Source: Candidatus Omnitrophota bacterium (GTDB lineage Bacteria; Omnitrophota; Gorgyraeia; B26-G9). From it: a DNA stretch of 6,264 bases. The DNA lies in NCBI GenBank assembly GCA_028718845.1, contig JAQULA010000106.1:1-6264 (forward strand), given 5' to 3'. Under the pieces are notes generated by a model. That model did no database searches and was not told the DNA's origin. It saw nothing but the letters and a program-made list of their open reading frames with translations. Positions 1 to 5,945 of the stretch are shown here, one piece after another (within the stretch, counting starts at the first letter, position 1; every line of letters begins with the position of its first letter). The translations under genes were made by a program, and so were the position numbers.

Positions 1-161
1 TGCAGGATGTTTTGCATAAGAAAAAAACCGAAGTGGATTACATAAACGGCGCGATCGTCCGCCAGGCGAAAAGCCTGAATATTCCCGCCCCGGTAAACGG
101 TATGCTTTCCGATCTGATTACCGCGGTAGAGTCATTGTATGCGCGGCAGGTGTCTTTGTAG
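1..161 (+). CDS. panE: 2-dehydropantoate 2-reductase (ketopantoate reductase), C-terminal fragment
   Basis: Only the last 52 codons are present, read from base 3 to a TAG at 159-161; the start lies upstream of the window. The fragment carries the C-terminal ApbA/PanE signature: TEVDYINGAIVRQAK followed by NIPAPVN. It matches the TEIDYING...PEN segment I know from E. coli PanE. The Glu of this motif (codon 30-32) is the conserved substrate-binding acidic residue of the family. PanE is a cytoplasmic NADPH-dependent enzyme that reduces 2-dehydropantoate to pantoate in pantothenate and CoA synthesis. The NADPH-binding Rossmann domain and catalytic Lys are outside the window, so an intact enzyme cannot be confirmed. 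The next gene starts 13 bp downstream on the same strand, suggesting co-transcription. A paralogous ketoacid reductase of the ApbA family is the main alternative. Confidence 0.9.
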   Translation, partial: QDVLHKKKTEVDYINGAIVRQAKSLNIPAPVNGMLSDLITAVESLYARQVSL

Positions 162-163
162 GC

Positions 164-170
164 AAAGGAG
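164..170 (+). promoter_or_regulatory. Shine-Dalgarno site deciding the start at 175
   Basis: AAAGGAG lies 4 nt before the ATG at 175. It supports that start over an in-frame GTG at 139, which would overlap the panE end and add 12 residues (rich in Arg and Cys) before the P-loop domain. Confidence 0.7.
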
Positions 171-174
171 CTGT

Positions 175-1278
175 ATGAGTAAATCGGTTTTTATCGCCGC
201 GACCCAGCAGAATGACGGTAAAACAACGGTAAGCCTGGGGCTTATCTATTGTCTTAAAAAAATTTTCCGTTCGATCGGTTTTATCAAGCCGGTCGGCCAG
301 CGTTATCTGATCGAAGAAGGTTATAAGGTCGATGAGGATTCGGTTCTCATAGAACATGTCTGCCAAATGCGCTGTACGCTTAAGGACATGAGCCCGATTG
401 CCGTTGACCGCGGGTTTACCGAAAAATATATTGTCTCTCCCCGGAAAGCGGAATTGGTCGCGCGGATACGTCAAGCCTACCGGCATATCTCGAAAAAAAA
501 TGAACTGGTGATTATTGAAGGTACCGGGCATGCCGGCGTGGGGGGTGTTTTCGATTTGTCCAATGCCGCGGTGGCCAGCCTGTTGAAAACAAAAGTGATC
601 ATTATCTCCTCCGGAGGCATCGGCCGTCCGATCGATGAGATACTGCTCAATAAATCCCTGTTCGACAAAGAGAGGGTCGAGATCCTGGGGGTTATCGTTA
701 ATAAGGTTTTGCCGGAAAAGTATGACAAGGTCAATGAATTGGTTCGCAAAGGGTTGAAGCGTAAAGGGCTGGACGTGCTGGGAGTCATTCCCTACGAGCC
801 GCTGTTAAGTAAACCGACCATCGGACAGTTACAGGAAGAGCTGGGGGCGCAGGTCATTTACGGAGCGACCTTCCTCGATAATGTCGTGGAAAAATTCGTG
901 GTCGGAGCGATGGAACCGCATGACGCCCTGAATTATATCGATGACAAGAGTCTGGTCATTACCCCGGGAGACCGGGAGGATATTATTCTGACCGCGATCA
1001 GCATGCATTTGATTTACGGCGATAACGGTCCTTCGGTGTCCGGCTTGATATTAACCGGAGGGATCAGCCCTCATCCTTCGGTTTTGAACCTGATTAAGTA
1101 CACGGATATTCCCGTGCTTTTGGTAAAGGAAGATACTTATAATGTCGCGTCGCGTATTCATGACGTAACCATAAAGATCAGGCCGCAGGACAAAACCAAA
1201 ACGAATCTGGTGATCGACCTGGTCAACAAATACGTGGATATTCCCACCCTGGTCAAAAAACTATCTTCCGGAAAGTAG
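175..1278 (+). CDS. BioD/Pta-like P-loop NTPase with DRTGG domain
   Basis: This is a 367-residue, probably cytoplasmic protein. Residues 4-220 resemble the dethiobiotin synthetase-like (AAA_26) domain that also forms the N-terminus of long phosphotransacetylases. The P-loop is AATQQNDGKTT (8-18), with K16 and T17 in the nucleotide-binding positions; LVIIEGTGHAGVGG (111-124) is the Walker-B-like strand and following loop. Residues about 225-335 form a DRTGG domain: TPGDREDI (263-270), LTGG (293-296) and an Asp-Thr pair (320-321) followed by a helix. The catalytic PTA_PTB domain of real phosphotransacetylases is absent, so acetyl transfer is not expected. In family terms, DRTGG domains are regulatory or ligand-sensing modules of unproven ligand; the exact function here is unknown. 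The ATG at 175 was chosen for its SD and because the P-loop begins directly after it. It sits 13 bp after panE. Automatic names such as phosphotransacetylase or cobyrinic acid synthase would be misleading. Confidence 0.88.
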   Translation: MSKSVFIAATQQNDGKTTVSLGLIYCLKKIFRSIGFIKPVGQRYLIEEGYKVDEDSVLIEHVCQMRCTLKDMSPIAVDRGFTEKYIVSPRKAELVARIRQAYRHISKKNELVIIEGTGHAGVGGVFDLSNAAVASLLKTKVIIISSGGIGRPIDEILLNKSLFDKERVEILGVIVNKVLPEKYDKVNELVRKGLKRKGLDVLGVIPYEPLLSKPTIGQLQEELGAQVIYGATFLDNVVEKFVVGAMEPHDALNYIDDKSLVITPGDREDIILTAISMHLIYGDNGPSVSGLILTGGISPHPSVLNLIKYTDIPVLLVKEDTYNVASRIHDVTIKIRPQDKTKTNLVIDLVNKYVDIPTLVKKLSSGK

Positions 1279-1282
1279 CGCT

Positions 1283-1351
1283 ATGGCTTTTTTTGCCGAT
1301 GCTTTTCTCGCGGTCAAGCCTGGGTGTGTCCGGCGCGCGGAGCGGTTATGA
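1283..1351 (+). CDS. possible 22-codon leader or coupling ORF
   Basis: An ATG at 1283 opens a 22-codon frame, MAFFADAFLAVKPGCVRRAERL, that fills almost the whole gap between two genes. It ends in TGA at 1349-1351, overlapping the ATG of the glycosyltransferase at 1348-1350 (ATGA). GGAAAG at 1270-1275 could serve as a weak ribosome site, 7 nt before the ATG. The peptide has a hydrophobic start and a basic end but matches no family I know. The arrangement would allow translational coupling. Chance is a real alternative, since a 69-nt open frame is common in GC-rich sequence. Confidence 0.25.
   Translation: MAFFADAFLAVKPGCVRRAERL
1339..1342 (+). promoter_or_regulatory. Shine-Dalgarno GGAG for the GT9 gene
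   Basis: GGAG lies 5 nt before the ATG at 1348. It supports this start over an in-frame GTG at 1324, which would add eight residues before the usual MKKILIV beginning of GT9 proteins. Confidence 0.6.
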
Positions 1352-2451
1352 AAAAAATTTTGATTGTTAATCCATTCGGTATCGGCGATGTTTTATTCTC
1401 GACGCCGGTAATCCGGGCGGTAAAAAAGGCCTATCCGGAAAGTTTTATCGGGTATGTGTGTAACCGCAGCGTCGCGCCGGTATTACAGCACAATCCGGCA
1501 ATCGACCGGTTGTTTTTTTACAGCCGGGGAGATTTTAAACAAATACGGCGGAGTGCGCCCGGGGAATATATAGCGGCCTTGTTTCGCGCGATGAGTGAAT
1601 TGCGGGCCCAGCATTTTGATTGTGTCTTCGACCTTTCTATGGTTACGCAGTATAGTTTTGTGTTATGGCTTATCGGCGTGCCGCAGCGGTTCGGGTTTGA
1701 TTATAAACACCGGGGGCGGTTTTTGACCAAGGCGCTGCCGGTGGATAGTTTTAACCGGCGTCATGTGGTTTCCTATCATGAAGAATTGCTTGCTCTGTGC
1801 GGAATCGCCGGCTTCGAAAAACGGCTGGATTTGGTCGTCGGAGATAAAGACCGGTCGTGGGCAGGTGATTTTTTACTCCGGGAGGGCGTCGGCCGGGAAA
1901 TGATTATCGCCATAGCGCCGTTCGGCGGCGGCAGCTGGGGAAAAGACGCCCACCATAAACAATGGCCGTTGGAACGTTTTTCCGCGGTTGCGCAAGCATT
2001 GATCCGGGGGTTTTCGGCGCGGGTGATCATATTCGGGACGCCGGCGGATGAGGATAACGGGAAAAAACTGGCTGCGGATTTGGGGAATAAAAAGGTCATC
2101 AACGCGGTCGGGCGGACCGATCTGGGGCAATGCGCGGCTTTGCTGGAAAAATGCAGCCTTTTGATAGCCAATGACAGCGGTCCGCTGCATATGGCCTGTG
2201 CTTTGGGCGTTCCCACGGTGTCGGTGTTCGGACCGGTCGATGAGCAGGTCTATGGGCCGGTGGGAGAGGCGTTCCGGCATCGGGTGGTAACTGCCGCAGT
2301 GGAATGCCGGCCCTGCTATGCAAACTTTTCCAAACCGCATTGCCGGACAATGCGATGTTTACAGGATATCAAAGCGGCCGATGTGATCCAGGCGGCGGTT
2401 GAACTGCTGGAAAATGTCCGGAGCCCGGGGGACGAAGTACGCAAACAATAA
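1348..2451 (+). CDS. glycosyltransferase family 9 (ADP-heptose:LPS heptosyltransferase-like)
   Basis: This is a 367-residue GT-B glycosyltransferase of family GT9, the family of WaaC, WaaF and WaaQ, which move heptose from ADP-heptose onto the inner LPS core at the cytoplasmic face of the inner membrane. Residues 1-20 give the family N-terminus, a beta strand followed by GIGDVLFSTP, with D14 in the conserved GD. The C-terminal nucleotide-sugar half has PFGGGSWGKD (191-200, normally the S/G-rich start of domain 2), KQWPLERF (204-211), NDSGPLH (275-281), ALGVPTVSVFGP (285-296) and a second GP at 303-304. Near the end there is a Cys cluster, C320, C323, C332 and C337, seen in many GT9 proteins of anaerobes. 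Length is typical. The exact acceptor and sugar cannot be read from sequence, so no waa symbol is given. It is followed by a repeat-rich gap rather than by a tightly packed gene. Confidence 0.93.
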   Translation: MKKILIVNPFGIGDVLFSTPVIRAVKKAYPESFIGYVCNRSVAPVLQHNPAIDRLFFYSRGDFKQIRRSAPGEYIAALFRAMSELRAQHFDCVFDLSMVTQYSFVLWLIGVPQRFGFDYKHRGRFLTKALPVDSFNRRHVVSYHEELLALCGIAGFEKRLDLVVGDKDRSWAGDFLLREGVGREMIIAIAPFGGGSWGKDAHHKQWPLERFSAVAQALIRGFSARVIIFGTPADEDNGKKLAADLGNKKVINAVGRTDLGQCAALLEKCSLLIANDSGPLHMACALGVPTVSVFGPVDEQVYGPVGEAFRHRVVTAAVECRPCYANFSKPHCRTMRCLQDIKAADVIQAAVELLENVRSPGDEVRKQ

Positions 2452-2483
2452 GTAAAAAGGTAAAAGAGTAAAAATTAAAAAGC
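2452..2483 (+). repeat. 8-bp A-rich tandem repeat, four copies
   Basis: Directly after the GT9 stop codon four 8-bp units follow without spacing: GTAAAAAG, GTAAAAGA, GTAAAAAT and TAAAAAGC (consensus GTAAAAAN). The run stands out from the GC-rich surroundings and is non-coding on the forward strand. It may be an A-tract (bent DNA or UP-like) element or part of a dispersed genomic repeat. Confidence 0.7.
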
Positions 2484-2496
2484 GGCGGGAGTGGAG

Positions 2497-2517
2497 AAAG
2501 CTCAGCCAAAGCTCAGC
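2497..2517 (+). repeat. direct repeat AAAGCTCAGC x2
   Basis: Two perfect 10-bp copies lie at 2497-2506 and 2508-2517, separated by one base, which is close to one helical turn. The second copy runs into the GCGCG/CGCGC inverted repeat. Confidence 0.65.
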
Positions 2518-2607
2518 GCGATCAAGCGCGCAGCGGCCGGAGATTCGCGATAAAAAGCCGGCGCAAAGACGCAATACGATGATAACCAATATTAACTGTG
2601 GGTAATC

Positions 2608-2613
2608 GAGGAG
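2608..2613 (+). promoter_or_regulatory. Shine-Dalgarno GAGGAG upstream of the aminotransferase
   Basis: GAGGAG lies 10 nt before the ATG at 2624, slightly farther than usual. Two out-of-frame ATGs at 2616 and 2619 lie between; the second is at the more usual 5-nt spacing but leads to a stop after about 16 codons. The start at 2624 is kept because it begins the family-typical N-terminus MDVPFLD. Confidence 0.65.
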
Positions 2614-2623
2614 TAATGATGTC

Positions 2624-3757
2624 ATGGATGTGCCTTTTCTGGATGTGCGGTCGCAAAATAAATTTTTAAAGAAACAATCACTGGCGGCAGTTAAAAGGAT
2701 TTTGGAGACGGGGGATTTTATCCTGGGGAAGGACGTCCGTCTTTTTGAACAGGAGTTTGCCGCGTATTGCGGTACGCGTTTTGCCGTCGGGGTGAACTCC
2801 GGGACCGATGCGCTGTTCTTATCGCTTTTAAGTTTGGGGATCGGTCCGGGCGATGAGGTGCTTTGTCCGGTATACACCTACATCGCCACCGCGTTAACTA
2901 TTTCCTACGCGGGGGCGACCCCGGTATTTGTCGATATCGATCCGCGGACATTTACGATCGACCCCGCGGATCTGGAACGCAAAATCACCCGGAAGACCAA
3001 GGCCATTATTCCCGTGCATCTCTACGGGTATCCCGCGGATATGCCGGCGATTATGCGGATTGCCCGTCGCCATAATCTCAAGGTCATCGAGGACGCGGCG
3101 CAGGCGCAGGGGGCCAGAATCATTCGGCGCGGAGGAGATAGCCGCAAGGTGGGATCCTGGGGCGATATCGGGTGTTTCAGCTTTTACCCGACAAAAAATT
3201 TAAGCGGCTGCGGTGACGGGGGCATGGTGACGACGGACAGTAAACGCGTTTATGAAACATTGTTGATGTGGCGCGACCAGGGCCGCCGCGGCAAAAACCG
3301 TTATGTGCATTTTGTCAGAGGTTATAATTCGCGGCTGGATACGATACAGGCGGCATTACTACGGGAAAAATTGAAACATCTCGATGCGTGGAACGAAGTT
3401 CGCCGCAGCCGCGCGCGTTTGTATTCAGAACTGTTATCCGGGATGGAAGGGGTCGTGGTTCCCGGTGAACCGGATACCGTCGGCCATGTGTTCCATCTGT
3501 ACGCGATATTGCTCGCCAATCGTGACGATGTGCATAAAAAACTGTTCGAACGCGGTATTCATACCGGTATCGTCTATCATTTGCCGCTGCATCTTCAGCC
3601 GGCATATAAGGAACTGAATCATCGCCGCGGTGATTTTCCGGCCGCGGAAAAAGTGGCCAAAACCGTATTGTGCCTGCCGATGCATTCGCATCTTACGGAG
3701 CAAGCGGTGCGATATGTGGCCGTCAATGTTAAAGCGCTTGCGGCAAAGAAACGTTAA
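2624..3757 (+). CDS. DegT/DnrJ/EryC1/StrS family sugar aminotransferase
   Basis: This is a 377-residue fold-type I PLP enzyme, probably transferring an amino group from glutamate or glutamine to a keto-sugar nucleotide to make an amino sugar for surface glycan. Family marks in order: FLDV...ILETGDFILGK (5-36); NSGTDAL (58-64), which binds the PLP phosphate; PVYTYIAT (82-89); HLYGYPADM (132-140); EDAAQAQGA (156-164), where D157 pairs with the PLP pyridine nitrogen; FSFYPTKNLSGCGDGG (185-200), where K191 is the expected Schiff-base lysine; and GYNSRLDTIQAALL (233-246). All key residues are present and length is normal. It resembles the FdtB/QdtB-like branch more than dehydratase relatives, because K191 is Lys rather than His, but the sugar and the aminated position cannot be assigned. 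It follows the repeat-rich gap and precedes moxR by 12 bp. No sugar dehydratase or nucleotidyltransferase partner is in view. Confidence 0.94.
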   Translation: MDVPFLDVRSQNKFLKKQSLAAVKRILETGDFILGKDVRLFEQEFAAYCGTRFAVGVNSGTDALFLSLLSLGIGPGDEVLCPVYTYIATALTISYAGATPVFVDIDPRTFTIDPADLERKITRKTKAIIPVHLYGYPADMPAIMRIARRHNLKVIEDAAQAQGARIIRRGGDSRKVGSWGDIGCFSFYPTKNLSGCGDGGMVTTDSKRVYETLLMWRDQGRRGKNRYVHFVRGYNSRLDTIQAALLREKLKHLDAWNEVRRSRARLYSELLSGMEGVVVPGEPDTVGHVFHLYAILLANRDDVHKKLFERGIHTGIVYHLPLHLQPAYKELNHRRGDFPAAEKVAKTVLCLPMHSHLTEQAVRYVAVNVKALAAKKR

Positions 3758-3769
3758 CCAGGAGGGACG

Positions 3770-4702
3770 ATGGAAACTCAATCCATTATCGCGTCATTGA
3801 TCGGGAATATCGAAAAAGTTATCGTCGGTAAACGCAATACCATCCAGTTGTGCCTGGCGTCATTGATCAGTAAAGGGCATGTGCTTATCGAAGACGTGCC
3901 GGGGCTGGGCAAAACCATGCTGGCCCGGGCAATCGCCCGTTCGATCAACGGCGGATTTAAACGTATCCAGTGCACTCCGGATCTGCTGCCGTCGGATATT
4001 ACCGGGGTGTCGGTGTATAATCAAAAAACCCAGGAATTCGAACCGCGCCAGGGGCCGATATTTTCGAACATCGTTCTGGCCGATGAGATCAACCGCACTA
4101 CGCCCCGGACCCAGTCCGGATTGCTTGAATGCATGCAAGAATCGCGCGTCACCATCGACGGGGTCAGTTATGATTTGCCGAATCCTTTTTTCGTGATGGC
4201 GACGGAAAATCCGGTCGAATTCCAAGGGACCTATCCTCTTCCGGAGGCGCAGATGGACCGTTTCCTGGTGCAGATCGATATGGGGTATCCGGCACGGGAT
4301 GAAGAGGTGCAGGTTCTTGACCAGCAATTGAAAGGTCATCCCATCGAAACAATCGAGGGGGTCGTGTCCCTGGATCAGATCCGGCTGCTGCAGGAACAGG
4401 TAACCGCCGTATATATCGGCGCGGATATGGTTCGTTTTATTACCGATATTGTCCGGGCCACCCGTTTGCATCCGGATGTGTTATTGGGGGCCAGCCCCCG
4501 GGGGTCATTGGCGCTGATGAAAATTTCCCGGGCGATCGCATTGCTGCAGGGACGGGATTTTGTGACCCCGGACGATATAAAGGAAATGGCGGTGTATACG
4601 CTGGGGCATCGCCTGATTTTAAAAACCGAAGCCCAGGTGGAGGGGAAAACCAAGAAAAAGGTCTTGGAAGAGGTTTTACGGGGAGTGGTTGTTCCGCTCT
4701 GA
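3770..4702 (+). CDS. MoxR-family AAA+ ATPase
   Basis: This 310-residue cytoplasmic AAA+ protein is of typical MoxR length. A strong SD, AGGAGG (3760-3765), lies 4 nt before the ATG. Motifs: IVGKRNTI (18-25), the usual MoxR opening; Walker A EDVPGLGKTM (41-50, K48 and T49); CTPDLLPSDITGV (68-80); Walker B IVLADEINR (101-109, D105 and E106); sensor 1 MATENP (143-148, N147); EAQMDRF (159-165) with the probable arginine finger R164; and sensor 2 GASPRGSLAL (240-249, R244). Residues from about 230 form the helical lid. All catalytic residues are intact. MoxR ATPases act as chaperones or metal-insertion helpers for vWA-domain partners encoded beside them. Here the partner is the DUF58 gene starting 13 bp downstream, so a linked role at the membrane or envelope is inferred. 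Confidence 0.95.
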   Translation: METQSIIASLIGNIEKVIVGKRNTIQLCLASLISKGHVLIEDVPGLGKTMLARAIARSINGGFKRIQCTPDLLPSDITGVSVYNQKTQEFEPRQGPIFSNIVLADEINRTTPRTQSGLLECMQESRVTIDGVSYDLPNPFFVMATENPVEFQGTYPLPEAQMDRFLVQIDMGYPARDEEVQVLDQQLKGHPIETIEGVVSLDQIRLLQEQVTAVYIGADMVRFITDIVRATRLHPDVLLGASPRGSLALMKISRAIALLQGRDFVTPDDIKEMAVYTLGHRLILKTEAQVEGKTKKKVLEEVLRGVVVPL

Positions 4703-4715
4703 TCACGGAAAATAT

Positions 4716-5945
4716 ATGCCGACAAAACGAACTGTTTTTATGATTGTTTTTGGCTTGGTGCTGCTGGTGGGGGCATGGGCAAGCAAGATCGTTTGGCTGT
4801 ATGCGGCTTTTTCGGTCGACGCGGCGATCATTCTTTTCGGTTATCTTATCTCCCGTCTTTGTTTCGTGAGCATCACGTTTAATCGGAATCTTCCCGTGCG
4901 GGCCTCGGAAGATGATCTGATAAGCGTGGAAATCACTTCGAATAATTATCTCGGCTTCATTTACCAATCGGTCCACATCGAGGATATATTTACCGCCGCG
5001 GCCCCGGAACGCCGGAACAAGACGATCTTTATCCAAGGGCTGTCCCGGGGTAAGTCTACCTTTATTTATCAGGAACGCTGTTACCGGCGCGGGTCTTTTC
5101 GTATCGGTCCGATCCGTTTGAAAATGTTTGATCCATTCGGTCTTTTTTTCTTTCAAAAAGAGATTCCGCTGTATTCGATGCTGACCGTGTATCCGAAAAT
5201 TTTTCAGGTGCAGCAGCTGCCGTTCGTCCTGGGCCGGATTGCTCCGCGTTACGGAGAACAAACCACCCGGATCAGCGGAGATTATGAGGAATTTTACGGA
5301 ATCCGCGAATACAAACAGGAGGACGGCTGGCGGCGTATTCACTGGCGTTCCACCGCCCGGCTGGCGGAATTGACCGTGCGTCATTTTGAGTTGAGTTCGC
5401 AGTGGAAAGCGATGCTGGTGCTGGACGGGCATATCAGCCAGAACGCCGGTTACGGCAAAGATACCGCGTTCGAGTATTCGGTGAAAACGATAGCTTCCCT
5501 GGCCCAATATTTACTCTATAAAAACGCCTCTTTCGGTTTATGCGCTTCGACCAAAGATCCGGTACACATAAATCTGGGAAAAGGCAAGAACCATTTTTAC
5601 CGGATCCTTGATGTGTTGGCAGTGGTGCAGGCCGACGGTTCCGTGCCGGTGCGTCAGTGTATCGCCCGGTACCAGTCGATGATCGAGATGAATTCGACCC
5701 TCATTATTGCCGGAAGCGATATCAGTCCGGAACTGGTCAAATTCCTTCAATTCCTGAAGATGGAAAAGAATGTCGGCATTGTTCCGGTGGTGCTGGATGC
5801 GAAATCATTTCTGCTGGACAATAAAACGCGTGATTCCCGGGGAACGGTCGCGGCAATGAAGCAGGTTTTCAATCGTATAAGTTCTCAGGTCTATTGCCTG
5901 AGCCGGTACGATGATTTGCGGCTGCACTTTATGGGGCGCACATGA
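4716..5945 (+). CDS. DUF58 domain-containing membrane protein
   Basis: This is a 409-residue protein anchored by two N-terminal membrane segments (about 7-23 and 26-50); the rest should be cytoplasmic. After a beta-rich region come RRGSFRIGP (124-132) and DPFGLF (139-144). The DUF58 signature at about 188-226 contains SGDYEEFYGIREY, DGWRRIHW, STARLAEL and TVRHFE. The vWA-like strand that follows reads LVLDGHIS (234-241); the MIDAS position is D-G-H-I-S rather than DxSxS, so metal binding is doubtful. The ATG at 4716 has a weak GGAA site 5 nt upstream. A TTG at 4689 would overlap moxR and add nine polar residues, so it was not used. The stop TGA overlaps the next ATG. DUF58 proteins are encoded with MoxR and transglutaminase-like proteins in many bacteria; their biochemical role is not established. 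Confidence 0.92.
   Translation: MPTKRTVFMIVFGLVLLVGAWASKIVWLYAAFSVDAAIILFGYLISRLCFVSITFNRNLPVRASEDDLISVEITSNNYLGFIYQSVHIEDIFTAAAPERRNKTIFIQGLSRGKSTFIYQERCYRRGSFRIGPIRLKMFDPFGLFFFQKEIPLYSMLTVYPKIFQVQQLPFVLGRIAPRYGEQTTRISGDYEEFYGIREYKQEDGWRRIHWRSTARLAELTVRHFELSSQWKAMLVLDGHISQNAGYGKDTAFEYSVKTIASLAQYLLYKNASFGLCASTKDPVHINLGKGKNHFYRILDVLAVVQADGSVPVRQCIARYQSMIEMNSTLIIAGSDISPELVKFLQFLKMEKNVGIVPVVLDAKSFLLDNKTRDSRGTVAAMKQVFNRISSQVYCLSRYDDLRLHFMGRT

Larger units (their letters stand above)
2452..2623 (+). other. repeat-rich intergenic region
   Basis: This 172-bp gap is the only sizeable non-coding stretch in the window. Besides the A-rich tandem repeat it holds two copies of AAAGCTCAGC (2497-2506 and 2508-2517, period 11). 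It also has an inverted repeat GCGCG/CGCGC (2516-2520 and 2527-2531, 6-nt loop) and an inverted repeat GCCGG/CCGGC (2536-2540 and 2558-2562, 17-nt spacer). No hairpin is followed by a T-run, so I see no intrinsic terminator. No convincing -35/-10 pair was found either, although a promoter for the downstream genes would be expected here if they are a separate unit. Confidence 0.6.

Noticed and set aside
139..174. Upstream GTG start for the DRTGG protein
   Set aside because: It would overlap panE and add a 12-residue Arg/Cys-rich tail; the ATG at 175 has a clear SD.
494..501. A8 run in the DRTGG gene as a programmed frameshift or phase-variation site
   Set aside because: The frame is intact and encodes SKKN in a surface loop; there is no downstream stimulatory structure and no alternative frame of interest.
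1262..1294. Terminator after the DRTGG gene (TTCCGGAA palindrome, then a T-run at 1288-1294)
   Set aside because: The palindrome has no usable loop and lies more than 10 nt from the T-run; the nearest stem (AGC/GCT) is only 3 bp.
2359..2877. Antisense open frame with a hydrophobic Leu/Phe-rich segment across the 2452-2623 gap
   Set aside because: The hydrophobic stretch is simply the A-rich tandem repeat read in reverse; both ends run antisense into real genes (GT9 and the aminotransferase).
3860..4471. Antisense open frame (203 codons) opposite moxR
   Set aside because: It lies opposite the intact AAA+ motifs, has no family resemblance, and is explained by codon bias of the sense gene.
4689..4715. 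Upstream TTG start for the DUF58 protein
   Set aside because: It lies inside moxR and adds polar residues before the first membrane segment; the ATG at 4716 fits better.
5101..5153. T-run at 5147-5153 in the DUF58 gene as a terminator
   Set aside because: The preceding sequence forms only a bulged 5-bp stem with a long loop; the Ts encode the conserved Phe-rich part of DPFGLFFF.
4440..5507. Long antisense open frame (355 codons) opposite moxR and DUF58
   Set aside because: It is antisense to two genes with full family motifs, starts and ribosome sites. Its translation is rich in Arg, Pro and His without recognisable domains, as expected from the reverse of biased codons.
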